Below, one piece after another: positions 62,840-64,000 of a DNA stretch of 64,000 bases. How positions within the stretch are numbered: position 1 is the first letter of the stretch; each line of letters opens with the position of its first letter. A program made the translations under genes and the position numbers. Origin of the DNA: Opitutaceae bacterium (GTDB lineage Bacteria > Verrucomicrobiota > Verrucomicrobiia > Opitutales > Opitutaceae); assembly GCA_015075305.1 (NCBI GenBank), contig JABTUS010000002.1, forward strand, positions 124,001 through 188,000. Reading direction: 5' to 3'. Under the pieces are notes generated by a model that saw nothing but the letters and a program-made list of their open reading frames with translations, was not told the DNA's origin and made no database searches.

Positions 62840-64000
62840 ATGCCAGGAGTGACATTGCGAACAAGCCTGCTCGTCCTGGCATTTGCCGTCTGTTCGACCA
62901 TTATCGTTGGCCAGGATATGAACCTCGTCGTGAACGGCTCGTTTGAAGAGCGGGTTCACAATCTTCCCGCGGGATGGATGAATGAACTGGACGAGAAAGA
63001 CCAAGCCATAGCGACATGGAACATCGATGGCGGAGCCACGGGGAGCGGCAATTCAGTGAGGATCGACTGCACATCGTCCCCCATGCCAGGAACCAGCTAT
63101 GCGGCACTGCTGCAAAAGGGAATCGCGCTGATTGCCGGGCGGGAGTACACTCTGGTTTTCAAGGCCAGGAGTGCGGCAATCGCGGACAGCGCATTCTCCG
63201 TACAAGTAAAGGACACGCGCAATCTTTCGGTACCAGTCTTTCGGGCGATCGTAAGGGCAGGCACAGAGTGGAAGGAATTCCAGTTTGCATTCAAACCGGA
63301 CCGTGACATGTCGCGGGACAATTCGCTCCTGCAGTTCGTGCTGGCATCGACCGGCACGGTCTGGCTCGATGATGTTTCCCTGCAAAGCACATCGAATGCG
63401 GGTGCCAACGTGGTCGCTGCGCCAAGATTTCAGCCGCGGCTTGCCCGCACTGCCTCAAGAAACCTGATACCGAACGGCTCCTTCGAATGCGGAGGAGACG
63501 GCTGGCTGTCACTAGGCGAGGGACTGCCCTATGGGGGAAACGTTGCCGGCTTGTATGGCAATATTGAGACTGGTCGGTCCCCGGACGGTGCACACTCCTT
63601 TCGAATCGATCATGGGCCCGGTCTCACCCCCGAATCATACTTTGACTGTTTTCCACCACAATACATCCGGCAGCGCCGACTATTGGTCGCCAATCGCGGA
63701 TGGATGGACGTCGAGCCTGGACGCCCCTACACTCTCTCTGCTTTCATGAGATCCGATCGGCCCGGCACAAAGGGGGTCCTGCAGTTTGTCTTCAATGCGG
63801 ATGCAAATAAGTCAATGGAGCCTTTGACAAAGGAAGTGCTGCTCACTGGAGAGTGGCAGCGTTTCTCGTACACTGTGATCGCTCCGGCCGACAGCGTTTA
63901 TATAGCAGTCGGTGCAGACGTCCGCGATGCGGCCATGTCTGCAAACATCATGTTCTGGGTGGATGCCATCCAACTGGAAGCTGGCGAATCAATGAGTTCT
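62840..64000 (+). CDS. Secreted protein with tandem carbohydrate-binding domains, probable GH39-like glycosidase, truncated by window end
   Basis: The frame is open from ATG 62840 to the last base (387 codons); a GTG at 62819 is an alternative start. After a signal peptide (SLLVLAFAVCSTIIVGQ) come two related jelly-roll modules: residues about 28-190 (NLVVNGSFEERVHNLPAGW ... VWLDDVSLQ) and about 210-387 (NLIPNGSFECGGDGWLSLGEG ... WVDAIQLEAGE). The second matches the binding module of the glycosidases at 16272 and 58895, so a catalytic barrel is expected beyond the window. The extra first module is absent from those two. Confidence 0.75.
   Translation, partial: MPGVTLRTSLLVLAFAVCSTIIVGQDMNLVVNGSFEERVHNLPAGWMNELDEKDQAIATWNIDGGATGSGNSVRIDCTSSPMPGTSYAALLQKGIALIAGREYTLVFKARSAAIADSAFSVQVKDTRNLSVPVFRAIVRAGTEWKEFQFAFKPDRDMSRDNSLLQFVLASTGTVWLDDVSLQSTSNAGANVVAAPRFQPRLARTASRNLIPNGSFECGGDGWLSLGEGLPYGGNVAGLYGNIETGRSPDGAHSFRIDHGPGLTPESYFDCFPPQYIRQRRLLVANRGWMDVEPGRPYTLSAFMRSDRPGTKGVLQFVFNADANKSMEPLTKEVLLTGEWQRFSYTVIAPADSVYIAVGADVRDAAMSANIMFWVDAIQLEAGESMSS

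Noticed and set aside
1-64000. CRISPR arrays, tRNA and rRNA genes, prophage genes
   Set aside because: No regularly spaced direct repeats, tRNA-like cloverleaf in a gap, rRNA sequence or phage structural gene was found by reading both strands; a tRNAscan/Infernal run would settle short RNAs.

Overview
The window looks like an accessory, carbohydrate-degrading region of a Verrucomicrobiota chromosome, most likely an Opitutaceae-type organism. This placement is inferred from content: GC-rich DNA, TonB-dependent receptors of about 1,230-1,290 residues with no SusD partner, many secreted sulfatases, a FecR/ECF sigma pair and DUF47/Pit phosphate uptake. No rRNA, tRNA or CRISPR array was seen.

Layout. 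1-9.1 kb is housekeeping-like: the 3' part of a degenerate NtrC-type AAA+ protein, an RDD membrane protein, two beta-propeller proteins, an SGNH hydrolase, HflX, a Dabb protein and a Pit/DUF47 phosphate transporter pair. 9.3-9.5 kb holds a cluster of short REP-like hairpins. 9.6-14.2 kb (minus strand) is a 3-hydroxybutyrate/acetoacetate set: hydroxybutyrate dehydrogenase, fused CoA-transferase, thiolase and hydroxyacyl-CoA dehydrogenase. 14.3-36.8 kb (minus strand) is a polysaccharide block: three sulfatases, a clan GH-A glycosidase, ECF sigma/FecR/TonB receptor, a BNR/LVIVD propeller, an SSS symporter, a LmbE deacetylase and a second TonB receptor. 37.1-42.7 kb (plus strand) has an AraC regulator, an SMP-30 lactonase, a xylose-isomerase-like enzyme, an IS630 insertion and a Gfo/Idh/MocA oxidoreductase. 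42.9-55.0 kb (minus strand) is a run of secreted enzymes: SGNH hydrolase, sulfatase, GH20/GH67-like protein, unknown protein, GH43/32-like propeller and a DUF2341-GH127 protein. 55.4-64 kb (plus strand) carries GH2, a clan GH-A glycosidase, a DegT aminotransferase and the start of a third glycosidase paralogue.

The genes fit one job: outer-membrane uptake and breakdown of a sulfated, probably xylose- and/or uronate/arabinose-containing polysaccharide, followed by import (SSS symporter) and oxidation or isomerisation of the sugars. The exact glycan cannot be read from sequence.

The most striking observation is a bipartite promoter element present nine times, always in the same orientation relative to the downstream gene and with almost invariant spacing: GAG-n2-AATAGTG-n7-TTGAG, then 7 bases, then RCGTAGC, then 18 bases, then a -10-like YATnnT hexamer. 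It precedes the thiolase/ketone-body genes, the 18.6-kb glycosidase, the ECF sigma operon, the second TonB receptor, the xylose-isomerase-like gene, the 51.8-kb enzyme operon, the GH127 gene, the GH2 gene and the DegT gene. It appears to define one local regulon. The AraC protein at 37.1 kb, next to one copy, is the obvious candidate regulator. At two genes the inferred transcription start coincides with the start codon.
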